Below are positions 16,590-24,329 of a DNA stretch of 64,000 nt, in pieces. Below the pieces are notes generated by a model. It was not told the origin of the DNA, did no database searches, and saw only the letters and a list, made by a program, of their open reading frames with translations. A program made the position numbers and the translations under genes. Origin of the DNA: AC-32 sp038237925. GTDB taxonomy: Bacteria; Actinomycetota; Thermoleophilia; Gaiellales; Gaiellaceae. The stretch lies in NCBI GenBank assembly GCA_038237925.1, contig JBBRYF010000001.1:186001-250000 (forward strand), given 5' to 3'. Position 1 is the stretch's first letter. The number at the start of each line of letters is the position of its first letter.

Positions 16590-17356
16590 TGGGCCGGCTC
16601 GACGGAAAGGTCGTGGTGATCACCGGCGCGGCCGGCGGGATCGGACGCGAGGCGGGGGTTCTCTTCTCCGAGGAAGGCGCGTCGGTCTGCGTTGCCGACG
16701 TCAGCGCCGAGCAGGGCGAGGCGGCCGCGGCCGCTTGCCGGGAGGCGTTCTTCCAGCAGGTGGACGTGACCGATCCCGCCAGCGTCGAGGCGATGTACGC
16801 GGCGGCAGTCGAGCGCTACGGCGGCGTCGACGTGCTCTACAACAACGCCGGGATCATGCCGCGGGACGATGCGTCGGTTCTCGAGACGGAGCCCGAGGCG
16901 TGGGACCGCGTCCTCGACGTGAACGCGAAGGGCGTCTTCCTCTGCTGCCGGCACGGGATCCCGCACCTGCTCGAGCGTGGGGGCGGCTCGGTGATCAACG
17001 TCGCCTCGTTCGTCGCGCTCGTCGGCGCGGCGACCTCGCAGATCGCGTACACGGCGTCGAAGGGCGCGGTGCTGTCGCTGACGCGGGAGCTCGCGGTCGA
17101 GTTCGCGCGCCGGGGAGTACGCGTGAACGCGCTGTGCCCAGGCCCGGTCGAGACGCCGCTTCTGCTTCGCCTCTTCGAGGACGATCCGGCGGCCTACGAG
17201 CGCCGGCGCGTCCACCTGCCGATGGGGCGGCTTGCCAACGCGAAGGAGATCGCACTCGGCGCGCTCTTCCTCGCCTCCGATGAGTCGTCGTACGTGACGG
17301 GGACGACGTTCCTCGTCGACGGCGGGCTTACCGCGGCCTACGTGACGCCCGAGTAA
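16589..17356 (+). CDS. short-chain dehydrogenase/reductase
   Basis: 255 residues. Cofactor loop TGAAGGIG near the N-terminus, DVTDPASVE, the NNAGI motif, catalytic Ser in NVASFVALVG, and Y-x-x-x-K in AYTASKGAVLSL, then PGPVETPLL. The classical SDR with an Asp after beta2 (VADVSAEQG) predicts NAD. The ATG overlaps the aldehyde dehydrogenase stop by 1 base, making it the last gene of the amine operon. Its substrate is unknown; a hydroxyl or amino-alcohol product of the pathway is possible. Confidence 0.93.
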   Translation: MGRLDGKVVVITGAAGGIGREAGVLFSEEGASVCVADVSAEQGEAAAAACREAFFQQVDVTDPASVEAMYAAAVERYGGVDVLYNNAGIMPRDDASVLETEPEAWDRVLDVNAKGVFLCCRHGIPHLLERGGGSVINVASFVALVGAATSQIAYTASKGAVLSLTRELAVEFARRGVRVNALCPGPVETPLLLRLFEDDPAAYERRRVHLPMGRLANAKEIALGALFLASDESSYVTGTTFLVDGGLTAAYVTPE

Positions 17357-17360
17357 GGCC

Positions 17361-18215
17361 GTGGGGCGCCAGCTCGCTGAGCGGATCCCGACGATCCCGG
17401 AGCCGGCGCGAGCCGTCGCCCGCAACGCCATCTGGGCCTACGGCCGCGCGACCTCGGCGCTTCGCCCGCTTCCGGACTTCCTCGTCCTCGGCGCGCAGAA
17501 GGCCGGGACGACCGCGCTCTACGCCTACCTCCGCCGCCACCCGCAGATCACCGGGCCGTCCTGGAAAGAGGTCAGCTACTTCGACCGCCACTACGCGCGC
17601 GGCGAAGGGTGGTACCGCGGCAACTTCCCGAACCTCGCGCGCACGCGTGGGAAGCTCGTCGGCGAGGCGAGCCCGAGCTACCTCTTCCATCCGCTCGCGC
17701 CGGAACGCGTGAGGACGCTCGTCCCGGAGGTGCGCCTGGTGGCGCTCGTCCGCAATCCGGTCGACCGCGCGCTCTCGCACTACCACCACGAGATGGTGCT
17801 CGGCCGCGAGCAGCTCTCGTTCGAAGAGGCGCTCGACGCCGAGGAGGAGCGGCTGCGCGGCGAGGAGGAGCGGCTCGTCGCCGACCCGCGCTACTTCAGC
17901 CGCGAGTGGTGGAGTCACACCTACAAGGCGCGAGGGCGCTACACGGAGCAACTCGAGCGCTGGCTCGACGTGTTCCCGCGCGACCGGCTGTTGATCCTGC
18001 CGAGCGGGGACCTCGGCGCGGACCCGGAAGCGGCTCACGCGCGGGTGCTCGAGTTCCTCGGGGCGCCGGCGCACCGGCTGGACTCCTATCCGCGCGTCTA
18101 CGAGCGCGAGTACGAGCCGATGCAGCCGGAGACGCGTGCGCGGCTCGCGGCCGAGTTCGACGAGCCGAACCGCCGCCTCTACGAGCTACTCGACCGCGAT
18201 CTCGGCTGGGGGTAG
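17361..18215 (+). CDS. PAPS-dependent sulfotransferase family protein
   Basis: 284 residues. The 5'-phosphosulfate loop is LVLGAQKAGTTALYAYL, and the 3'-phosphate site is VRNPVDRALSHYHHEM (R..S). HPQITGPSWKEVSYFD matches heparan-type and bacterial sulfotransferases. It transfers sulfate from PAPS to an unknown acceptor, perhaps a glycolipid or small molecule. GTG start 4 bp after the SDR stop, so possibly co-transcribed, although the function does not fit amine breakdown. Overlaps the convergent MFS gene by 30 bp. Confidence 0.88.
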   Translation: MGRQLAERIPTIPEPARAVARNAIWAYGRATSALRPLPDFLVLGAQKAGTTALYAYLRRHPQITGPSWKEVSYFDRHYARGEGWYRGNFPNLARTRGKLVGEASPSYLFHPLAPERVRTLVPEVRLVALVRNPVDRALSHYHHEMVLGREQLSFEEALDAEEERLRGEEERLVADPRYFSREWWSHTYKARGRYTEQLERWLDVFPRDRLLILPSGDLGADPEAAHARVLEFLGAPAHRLDSYPRVYEREYEPMQPETRARLAAEFDEPNRRLYELLDRDLGWG

Positions 18216-19334
18216 CGCGGGGCGGACGATCGTGAGCGCGAGCGTCGCGAGGCAGACCGCCGCGAGCAGCAGGTACGGCAGCGAGTCGCCCGCGATCTCC
18301 GCGAGCCAGCCGCCGACCGCCGGGCCGACGACGTTCCCTGCTGCCCAGGCGCCGTTCATCGCGCCGAAGACGAGCGCGGCGGCGATCCCGCGCTGCTCGG
18401 CCGCATCGGTGAGCAGCGACATCCCGGGCGTGTAGAAGCCGCCGTAGGCGACTCCGGCCACGACCACGAGCGCGGCCACGAGCGGCGCCGAGCCGGCCCA
18501 GGCGAACGCGAGTGAGACGAGGACGGACGCTGCGAGCGCCACCCGCACGGGGAGCAGGCGGCCGCGGCGGTCCGTGAAGCGGCCGAGCAGCGGGTTCAGC
18601 AGCGTCTCGACCCCTGCCGTGACGAGGAAGACCGCGCCGATCGCGACGCCGCCCCAGCCGTGCGCGTGGAGCTTCAGGGGCACGAGCACCGCGAGCACGC
18701 CGAACAGGAGCGCGGGGAGGACGAGCAGCCACATCCCTCCGAGGAGGCGACGGTCGCCGCGACGCAGGAGCTCGATCGCGGCCTGCGGCTGTGCGGCGAC
18801 GCCGGGGGTCGCTGCGACCCAGACCGCGAGTGCGACACCGAGCACGCTCACGCCGAGGAACGTCGCCCTCACGCCCGCCACCGTCGCGATCGCGCCGAGC
18901 ACCGGCCCGAACAGCGCACCGAAGACCGCAGCGCCCATCGTCGTCCCGATCAGCTCGCCGCGCCGCTCCCGGGGCGCCGCCGCGACGAGCCAGGCCAGCG
19001 CGCCCGACCACGAGAGGGCGCTGCCGACACCCTGGAGCAGCCGCGCGGCGCCGAGCGCCCACACGCTGCCTGCGAGCGCGAACCCGAGGCTCGCCGCCGC
19101 CGTGAGCGCGACGCCGGCCAGCGCGGCCCGCTTCGGGCCGAACCGCGCCGCCACGAGACCGCTCGGCAGCGACGCCGCCAGCACGCCCGCCGCGTAGGTG
19201 GCCGACAGCAGTCCGGCGGCGCCTTTCGAGAGGCCGTACGTCGCCGCGAAGTGGGGCAGTAGCGGCGCGAGCGCGGCGAAGAACATGATGTCGAGCGCGA
19301 CGATCGAGCTCAGGAGGACGACGCGGGAACGCAT
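18186..19334 (-). CDS. MFS transporter
   Basis: 382 residues with about 12 hydrophobic segments. The TM2-TM3 loop motif is present as GLVAARFGPKRAALAG (MFS motif A-like G-x-x-x-D/R-x-x-G). The repeat between halves is GRFTDRRGRLLPVRVAL. The N-terminal hydrophobic start SRVVLLSSIVALDIMFF argues for the ATG at 19334 over a longer frame. Drug or metabolite efflux is likely; substrate unknown. The gene is convergent with the sulfotransferase and divergent from the Rpf-like gene. Confidence 0.9.
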   Translation of the reverse strand: MRSRVVLLSSIVALDIMFFAALAPLLPHFAATYGLSKGAAGLLSATYAAGVLAASLPSGLVAARFGPKRAALAGVALTAAASLGFALAGSVWALGAARLLQGVGSALSWSGALAWLVAAAPRERRGELIGTTMGAAVFGALFGPVLGAIATVAGVRATFLGVSVLGVALAVWVAATPGVAAQPQAAIELLRRGDRRLLGGMWLLVLPALLFGVLAVLVPLKLHAHGWGGVAIGAVFLVTAGVETLLNPLLGRFTDRRGRLLPVRVALAASVLVSLAFAWAGSAPLVAALVVVAGVAYGGFYTPGMSLLTDAAEQRGIAAALVFGAMNGAWAAGNVVGPAVGGWLAEIAGDSLPYLLLAAVCLATLALTIVRPALPPAEIAVE

Positions 19335-19534
19335 TAATCGCGACGGTAGCAAGCGGGTTTGCGGCACAGATCGTGCCGGTGAGCACGACATCGACTAACC
19401 GCTATCGCGTTTAGGAGTCCCACGTCTCGAACAAGGTCGAACCGACCAGGCCAATGAGCGTGTGTCCCGCGCCGCCCGCGGACGCGTTGCAGTCGAGCCG
19501 ATCAGTGTCGGGCTCCTGAGGAGGGGTTTCTGCG

Positions 19535-20104
19535 GTGAATCCAAAGCGTTTGCTTCTGCCTGTGCTCGCTGCCCTGGTGATCGTGGCGGCTGTCGCCTCG
19601 ACCCTGGCGGCGGCGTCGGCACCACCGAGGCGGGCGTTTCCGATCAGGACGGCGATCTCACCGAGACCGGTCCACAAGCCGCGCCACGTCGACGTTAGCC
19701 TGGTCCTCAGGCTCCGCAGCACGGTGTTGCGCTGGCAGGTCGTGATCGGCGTCCGGCGCCACTCGTTCTCGGCCGCGCCCCTCGAGACGCCGCGCGCACT
19801 GCGCTACTGGCGAAACCAGGTCAGGTACATCACCCGGCTCGCAGCGCATCCGCCGCACAAGGGCGGCTGGCTCTGCATCCACCACCACGAGGGCAGCTGG
19901 AGCGATTCCGGCGATCCGTACTGGGGCGGGCTGCAGATGGATCGCGGCTTCATGCGCACCTACGCGCCGCGCGTCCTGCTGCGACGCGGCTGGGCGAACC
20001 GCTGGACCCCGCTCGAGCAGATGTGGGTCGCCGAGCGTGCGCACCGCAGCGGTCGCGGTTACTGGCCGTGGCCGAACACGGCTCGCTACTGCGGCTTGGT
20101 CTAG
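19535..20104 (+). CDS. secreted transglycosylase/resuscitation-promoting-factor-like protein
   Basis: 189 residues. Signal peptide: KRLLLPVLAALVIVAAVAS. The C-terminal 80 residues show the Rpf/lysozyme-like layout: WLCIHHHEGSW with a candidate catalytic Glu, YWGGLQMDRGFM, WTPLEQMWVAERAH, and GYWPWPNTARYCGLV with the paired C-terminal Cys. Family role: cleavage of peptidoglycan glycan strands, in actinobacteria linked to regrowth. The match is partial, so treat as Rpf-like. GTG start with an excellent GAGGAGGGG 5 bases upstream. Confidence 0.66.
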   Translation: MNPKRLLLPVLAALVIVAAVASTLAAASAPPRRAFPIRTAISPRPVHKPRHVDVSLVLRLRSTVLRWQVVIGVRRHSFSAAPLETPRALRYWRNQVRYITRLAAHPPHKGGWLCIHHHEGSWSDSGDPYWGGLQMDRGFMRTYAPRVLLRRGWANRWTPLEQMWVAERAHRSGRGYWPWPNTARYCGLV

Positions 20105-20153
20105 CCGTTCTGCCGCGCGCGTTAGACCTCGCCGAACGGGGAAAGCTCTCCGT

Positions 20154-21200
20154 ATGACCGAGATCACGAGGGATCAGATCCAGGCGCTGGTCGTGCGTGG
20201 CGAGCGGGAGGGCTGCATTAACCTCTCGCAGTTCAACGAGCTCGTCGCTGAGCACGAGCTCTCCGACGACGACGTCGCGCGCCTGTGCGAGGAATTCGAC
20301 GAGCGCGGGATCGAGCTGACGGACGACTGCGGGCGCGTGGCCGACGACAGCACCTACGTCAACGGAAACCTCGCCCTGGCGACGACCGACGCGCTCCAGC
20401 TCTTCCTGAACGAGGCCGGCCGCTGGCCGCTGTTGACCAAGGAAGAGGAGGTTGAGCTCGCCAAGCTCGTCGAGCGCGGCGACGCCGAGGCCAAGGAGCG
20501 GATGATCAACTCGAACCTCCGCCTGGTCGTCTCGATCGCGAAGCGCTACCAGGGCCACGGGCTCTCGCTGCTCGACCTGATCCAGGAAGGGATCATCGGG
20601 CTGATCCGAGCCGTCGAAAAGTTCGACTGGCGCCGCGGCTTCAAGTTCTCGACCTACGCGACGTGGTGGATCCGCCAGGCTGTGCAGCGCGGCGTGGCGA
20701 ACAAGTCACGGACGATCCGGCTGCCGGTGCACATCGCCGACCGCGAGCAGCGAATGGTGCGCGCCGAGCGCGCGCTGGCCGCGAAGCTCGGCCGGCAGCC
20801 TACCGAGGAGGAGATCGCGCAGCAGGCGAAGCTGCCGCTGAAGCAGGTGCGGGAGGTGCGACAGGCGGCGCGCGCGATTACGAGCCTCGACCGGCCGATC
20901 GGCTCGGAGAACGAAGGTGCGTTCCGGGACCTCTTCGCCTCGGACGACGCTCCTCCGGAGGAGGAGCTGACCGTCAGCCTCGAGCAGGACGTTCTGCATC
21001 GCGCGGTCGCGCAGCTACCCGACCGCGAGCGGGAGGTCGTCAAGCGGCGCTACGGCCTCGACGGCGATCGAGACCCGGCCTCGCTCGAGGCGATCGGCCG
21101 TGAGCTCGGTCTGACGCGCGAGCGCGTGCGCCAGATCGAGGCGAATGCGCTCGAGCAGCTGGCCGTGAACCGCGAGATCGAAGCCCTGAAGGTCGCGTAG
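20154..21200 (+). CDS. sigA: primary-type RNA polymerase sigma factor (SigA/RpoD family)
   Basis: 348 residues. The N-terminal 60 residues (QIQALVVRGEREGCINLSQF) resemble region 1.1. Region 1.2 follows (DALQLFLNEAGRWPLLT), region 2 (NLRLVVSIAKRYQGHGLSLL; KFSTYATWWIRQAVQRGV), region 3, and region 4 with HTH (LEAIGRELGLTRERVRQIE). Presence of 1.1 suggests a group 1 factor, but the protein is short and a group 2 alternative cannot be excluded. ATG at 20154 preceded by GGGGAAAG. Transcribed alone, 49 bp after the Rpf-like gene. Confidence 0.92.
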   Translation: MTEITRDQIQALVVRGEREGCINLSQFNELVAEHELSDDDVARLCEEFDERGIELTDDCGRVADDSTYVNGNLALATTDALQLFLNEAGRWPLLTKEEEVELAKLVERGDAEAKERMINSNLRLVVSIAKRYQGHGLSLLDLIQEGIIGLIRAVEKFDWRRGFKFSTYATWWIRQAVQRGVANKSRTIRLPVHIADREQRMVRAERALAAKLGRQPTEEEIAQQAKLPLKQVREVRQAARAITSLDRPIGSENEGAFRDLFASDDAPPEEELTVSLEQDVLHRAVAQLPDREREVVKRRYGLDGDRDPASLEAIGRELGLTRERVRQIEANALEQLAVNREIEALKVA

Positions 21201-21314
21201 CCGCGCTCCGGCGAGCGGTTGTTCTTGTTCACGCGCGCCCCTCGGTGGGTGGGACTTAGGGACGGTATCGCGGCCCGGCGCACGAGTGTGTGCCGGATTC
21301 GTGCCGATCGTGTG

Positions 21315-21872
21315 TCAGGCGCTCACGCCGAGCTCGTCGACGAGCGTGAAGAACGCCTTCGCGTACGGCGAGGACTCCGTCCGCTCGCGCACCTCGTCCC
21401 AGTCGATTTGCTCGCGCACGGTGCGCGCGATCTCGAGCGCTCGGTCGTAGTCCACCTCGTGCTCGCGCAGGGCGAGGAGCTTGGCCACCAAGACGTCCTC
21501 GGCCCGCATCACCGGCATCCGCACGGCGTGGACCTCGAGCACCTCGGCCCGCGCGAGAAAGTCGTCGTCGATCGTCACGCCGTTCGGCGCGAAGATCAGG
21601 TCGACCATCGTCTCGCCGCGCCAGCCCTTGTAGAGCCAGTCCTCGGGCGGCCTCTCGGTGCGGAAGCCCGCGTCCTCGAGCGCCTCCAGTCCGCGCTCGG
21701 AGTCGGAGGGCTTGACGAACAGGTCGACATCGTGCTCCGTCTCCGGCCCGCCGCGCGCCCAGACGGCGAGGCCGCCGCCGAGCACGAAGGGGACGTCGGC
21801 ATCCCGCAGCCCGGCAGCCGCGTGCTTGAGCGTCTCCAGCAGCTCCTCGAAGGTCGAGCTCGACTCGGTCAC
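21315..21872 (-). CDS. nucleotidyltransferase-fold protein
   Basis: 185 residues from a GTG at 21872. FVLGGGLAVWARGG with EHDVDLFV gives the G-G-x8-D-x-D pattern of the minimal nucleotidyltransferase fold; MVDLIFAPNGV is the third strand, and MRAEDVLVAKLLAL is typical of the AbiEii/NTase toxin-like or DUF6036 relatives. Function unknown; it could be a stand-alone NTase or a toxin-antitoxin partner. GTG chosen over an upstream ATG because the latter overlaps the divergent phosphoesterase gene. Confidence 0.8.
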   Translation of the reverse strand: MTESSSTFEELLETLKHAAAGLRDADVPFVLGGGLAVWARGGPETEHDVDLFVKPSDSERGLEALEDAGFRTERPPEDWLYKGWRGETMVDLIFAPNGVTIDDDFLARAEVLEVHAVRMPVMRAEDVLVAKLLALREHEVDYDRALEIARTVREQIDWDEVRERTESSPYAKAFFTLVDELGVSA

Positions 21873-21922
21873 GGCGCGGTCGTACCCGGCACGCAGGAGC
21901 CTCAATCGGTTGAATCCGCCGC

Positions 21923-22663
21923 ATGGCAAGGCCGATCCGCGTCGCCGCGGCGGGCGACGTGCACTGTGACGAGGTCAACCGGGACCCGCTCGAGCGCGCA
22001 TTCGGGCGCGTCGACGGCGAGGTCGACGCGATCCTGCTCGCCGGTGACCTCACGACCTACGGCGAGGTCGAGCAGGCCGAGCTGCTGGCCGAGATCTGCC
22101 GGCCGCTACAGACGCCCGTGTACGCCGTGCTCGGCAACCACGACTGGCACTGCAACGCGGTCGAGCAGCTCCTGGCCCCACTCACTGACGCAGGCGTCGA
22201 GATGGTCGATCGCGCCTGGGCGGTTCAGGAGATCGAGGGCGCGCGCCTCGGGATTGCTGGGACGAAGGGCTTCGTCGGCGGCTTTCCCGACTCGCAGCTG
22301 CCCGACTTCGGGGAACCGCTGCTGCGGAAGGTGTACGCGGAGACGACGGCCGAGGTCGATGCGCTCGCGGCGGGGCTCGAGGCGGTCGCGGACTGCGACC
22401 ACCGCATCGCGCTCCTCCACTACGCACCGACCTCGACGACCCTCGAGGGCGAGCCGCGCGGGATCTGGCCCTTCCTCGGCACGGACCGCCTAGCCGAGCC
22501 GATCCTCGAGCATCGCCCGCACGTGGTGCTGCACGGGCACGCGCACGCCGGCGCGTTCCAGGGCGCGATCGGCGAAGTGCCGGTGTACAACGTCGCCGTC
22601 CCCGTGCTCGGCGCCGACTTCTTCGTCTTCGAGCTCGACGGCTCGGCGGTCCGCGCCGCATGA
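21923..22663 (+). CDS. metallophosphoesterase
   Basis: 246 residues of calcineurin-like phosphoesterase. Motifs in order: D-x-H in AAGDVHCDEVN, GDL in ILLAGDLTTYG, GNHD in VLGNHDWHCN, H in LLHYAPTSTT, and GHAH in VLHGHAHAGAF. All metal ligands are present, so it should be an active di-metal phosphatase or phosphodiesterase; substrate unknown. The stop overlaps the clpS ATG, indicating co-transcription with clpS and DUF2017. Confidence 0.86.
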   Translation: MARPIRVAAAGDVHCDEVNRDPLERAFGRVDGEVDAILLAGDLTTYGEVEQAELLAEICRPLQTPVYAVLGNHDWHCNAVEQLLAPLTDAGVEMVDRAWAVQEIEGARLGIAGTKGFVGGFPDSQLPDFGEPLLRKVYAETTAEVDALAAGLEAVADCDHRIALLHYAPTSTTLEGEPRGIWPFLGTDRLAEPILEHRPHVVLHGHAHAGAFQGAIGEVPVYNVAVPVLGADFFVFELDGSAVRAA

Positions 22664-22944
22664 CCTCGACGATCGAGCTCGAGCAGACCCGCGAGGCGGA
22701 TCACGCCGAGCGCGACCTTCCGTGGATCGTGATCGTCTGGAACGACCCGATCAACCTGATGTCCTACGTCACGCTCGTCTTCCAGAAGCTCTTCGGCTAC
22801 AGCAGCGCGAAGGCGACGCAGCTGATGCTTCAGGTGCACAACGACGGCAAGGCGGTCGTCTCGAGCGGCACCCGCGAGAAGGCGGAGCACGACGTGGCCC
22901 GGCTGCACGCGCACGGCCTCTGGGCGACCATGCGGCAGGACTGA
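22660..22944 (+). CDS. clpS: ATP-dependent Clp protease adaptor ClpS
   Basis: 94 residues, the family length. The flexible N-terminus is followed by PWIVIVWNDPINLMSYV, containing the N-degron pocket N-D of WNDPIN, then LFGYSSAKATQLMLQVHNDG with the conserved His, and AVVSSGTREKAEHDVARLH. ClpS delivers N-end-rule substrates to ClpA/ClpC. It overlaps the phosphoesterase stop by 4 bases and is followed by DUF2017, a classic actinobacterial pair. Confidence 0.96.
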   Translation: MTSTIELEQTREADHAERDLPWIVIVWNDPINLMSYVTLVFQKLFGYSSAKATQLMLQVHNDGKAVVSSGTREKAEHDVARLHAHGLWATMRQD

Positions 22945-22945
22945 C

Positions 22946-23401
22946 GTGTTCGAGCGCGGCGCCGGAGGAGAGCTCGAGCTGCGGCTCGCACGCGACGAGC
23001 GCGCGCTGCTCGCCGGTTTTGCCACCGAGCTACGCGCCGTGCTCGATGGGGACCCGGGCGATCCCTCGCTGCGGCGGCTCTTCCCGCCAGCGTACGAGGA
23101 CGAAGACGACGAGCGCGGCTACCGCGAGCTGACCGGCGAAGGACTGCTGGACGGCCGGCGCGAGGCGCTCGCGCTGCTTGCGAAGACAACCGACCGCGAG
23201 CGGCTGAGCGCCGAGGAGGCCGACGCGTGGCTGCGGGCGCTCAACGACCTGCGTCTCGTCCTCGGCACGCGGCTCGACGTCCAAGAGGACACGTTTGCGG
23301 AAGAGCTGCGCCCCGACGACCCGCGCGCGCCCGCGCTGGCCGTCTATGGCTACCTCTCCTGGATCCAGGAGCAGCTGGTCGAAGCCCTGTCGCCCGAGTA
23401 G
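22946..23401 (+). CDS. DUF2017 family protein
   Basis: 151 residues. It opens FERGAGGELELRLARDERALLAGF and contains LFPPAYEDEDDERGYREL, as in DUF2017, a helical actinobacterial family found next to clpS. Function is not established, but conserved linkage suggests a role with Clp-dependent proteolysis. GTG start 1 bp after the clpS stop. Confidence 0.88.
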   Translation: MFERGAGGELELRLARDERALLAGFATELRAVLDGDPGDPSLRRLFPPAYEDEDDERGYRELTGEGLLDGRREALALLAKTTDRERLSAEEADAWLRALNDLRLVLGTRLDVQEDTFAEELRPDDPRAPALAVYGYLSWIQEQLVEALSPE

Positions 23402-23854
23402 CTAGGTGCCGACTACTTGCACGATCCAGCGACGGTCGCGCTCGCGGTCCAGCTCCAGGAAGAGCACCCGCTGCCACGTGCCGAGGCAGAGCTCGCCCTC
23501 GCGCACCGGGATCGACTCGCCCGCCGTTCCGAGCAGCATCGCCATGCAGTGCGAGTGGCCGTTGCCGAAGTCCATGTCCTCCTCGCAGATGTTCTCGGTG
23601 CGGCGCTCCCAGTCGTCGTGCGCGTAGTAGGTCTCGCTCGGCACGAGCCGCTTCAGCATGTTGGCGAAGTCGTCCAGGAAGCCGCTCTCGAACTCGTTCA
23701 CGCGCACGCAGCAGGTCGTGTGCGGGGAGTAGACGCAGGCAATGCCGTCGACGACGCCGCTCTCCCGGACGGCCTCGGTGACCTCCTCCGTGATATCCCG
23801 GACGGCCAGGCCGCCGGTCGTTCGAAGCTGTCGCTCGTGCTGGAAGACCTTCAC
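23402..23854 (-). CDS. YjbQ/UPF0047 family protein
   Basis: 150 residues. GLAVRDITEEV and the diagnostic VYSPHTTCCVRVNE (S-P-H-T-T), then CEEDMDFGNGHSHCMAMLLG and GTWQRVLFLELD are all UPF0047 hallmarks. Members have thiamine-phosphate-synthase-like activity reported in vitro, but the physiological role is not known. The GTG start was preferred to longer upstream frames because the family begins around QHERQL. It converges on DUF2017 with stops adjacent; its upstream region is the 283-bp gap ending at the tRNA. Confidence 0.9.
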   Translation of the reverse strand: MKVFQHERQLRTTGGLAVRDITEEVTEAVRESGVVDGIACVYSPHTTCCVRVNEFESGFLDDFANMLKRLVPSETYYAHDDWERRTENICEEDMDFGNGHSHCMAMLLGTAGESIPVREGELCLGTWQRVLFLELDRERDRRWIVQVVGT

Positions 23855-24137
23855 CGTTCGCCACCCTCCTTCGTGGACGGCCGCTGGAGCGCGGACAACG
23901 CGGTCTATTGTGAGGGTTCGAGGCGCTCCCGTCGAGTCCAAGCCGCACGGGTGAACCCCTGGTTCCCCCGTGAGCCCCCTCCTTGCGAGCGGTGACGCTG
24001 TTCGTCGGGTTTCAGGAGCCGCCTCTTGCTCGGATGATTCCGACGTTTTGGCCGGCGTGAGCCTCCCGCCGGGCGAAGCCCGGCTCCGGCGGCGGCTGTG
24101 TAGTGAACCCACCGCCGACGGCGATACGCTTGCCGCC

Positions 24138-24211
24138 GGGCCCGTAGCTCAGCTGGTCAGAGCAGCGGACTCATAATCCGTTGGTCCCTGGTTCGAATCC
24201 AGGCGGGCCCA
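24138..24211 (+). tRNA. tRNA with CAT anticodon (elongator Met or Ile2)
   Basis: 74 bases fold as a complete cloverleaf without encoded CCA: acceptor GGGCCCG/CGGGCCC, D arm GCTC...GAGC, anticodon arm GCGGA-CTCATAA-TCCGT, T arm CTGG-TTCGAAT-CCAG. The anticodon is CAT. The variable region TTGGTC resembles that of tRNA-Ile2 (lysidine-modified) in other bacteria, but Met cannot be excluded. Its 3' 45 bases are repeated at 45038-45082, marking it as the integration site of the element that follows. Confidence 0.95.
24167..24211 (+). repeat. attL: 3' end of the tRNA, 45-bp direct repeat with 45038-45082
   Basis: The 45 bases from GGACTCATAATCC to the last tRNA base match 45038-45082 exactly; identity stops at the discriminator base (next bases TCAC against CTTC). 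This is the standard arrangement after tyrosine-recombinase integration, where the element carries the tRNA 3' end and leaves the target gene intact. Confidence 0.88.
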
Positions 24212-24220
24212 TCACAAAAT

Positions 24221-24245
24221 CCCCGCTCAGGCGGGGTTTTTGTTT
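24221..24245 (+). terminator. rho-independent terminator after the tRNA
   Basis: CCCCGC-TCAG-GCGGGG followed by TTTTTG-TTT is a perfect stem with U-tract 10 bases after the tRNA. It lies on the element side of attL, so the tRNA now uses a terminator supplied by the element. Confidence 0.85.
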
Positions 24246-24269
24246 GCTCGACTGACACGAGACTTGCAA

Positions 24270-24278
24270 TGAGCGTAC
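24270..24278 (+). repeat. 9-mer TGAGCGTAC, copy 1
   Basis: Lies 59 bp inside attL, ahead of the integrase. The same 9-mer occurs at 44911-44919, 119 bp inside attR, and in reverse orientation twice in tandem at 28242-28260. Candidate integrase arm-type or regulator binding site. Confidence 0.5.
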
Positions 24279-24329
24279 AGGAGCACGTACACTCGAACCT
24301 AGGTTCCACGCCAAAAGAGGAGGCCCAGA

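Noticed and set aside
20037..20153. N-terminal extension of the sigma factor
   Set aside because: It overlaps the Rpf-like gene in another frame; the ATG at 20154 has a ribosome-binding site and starts at region 1.1.
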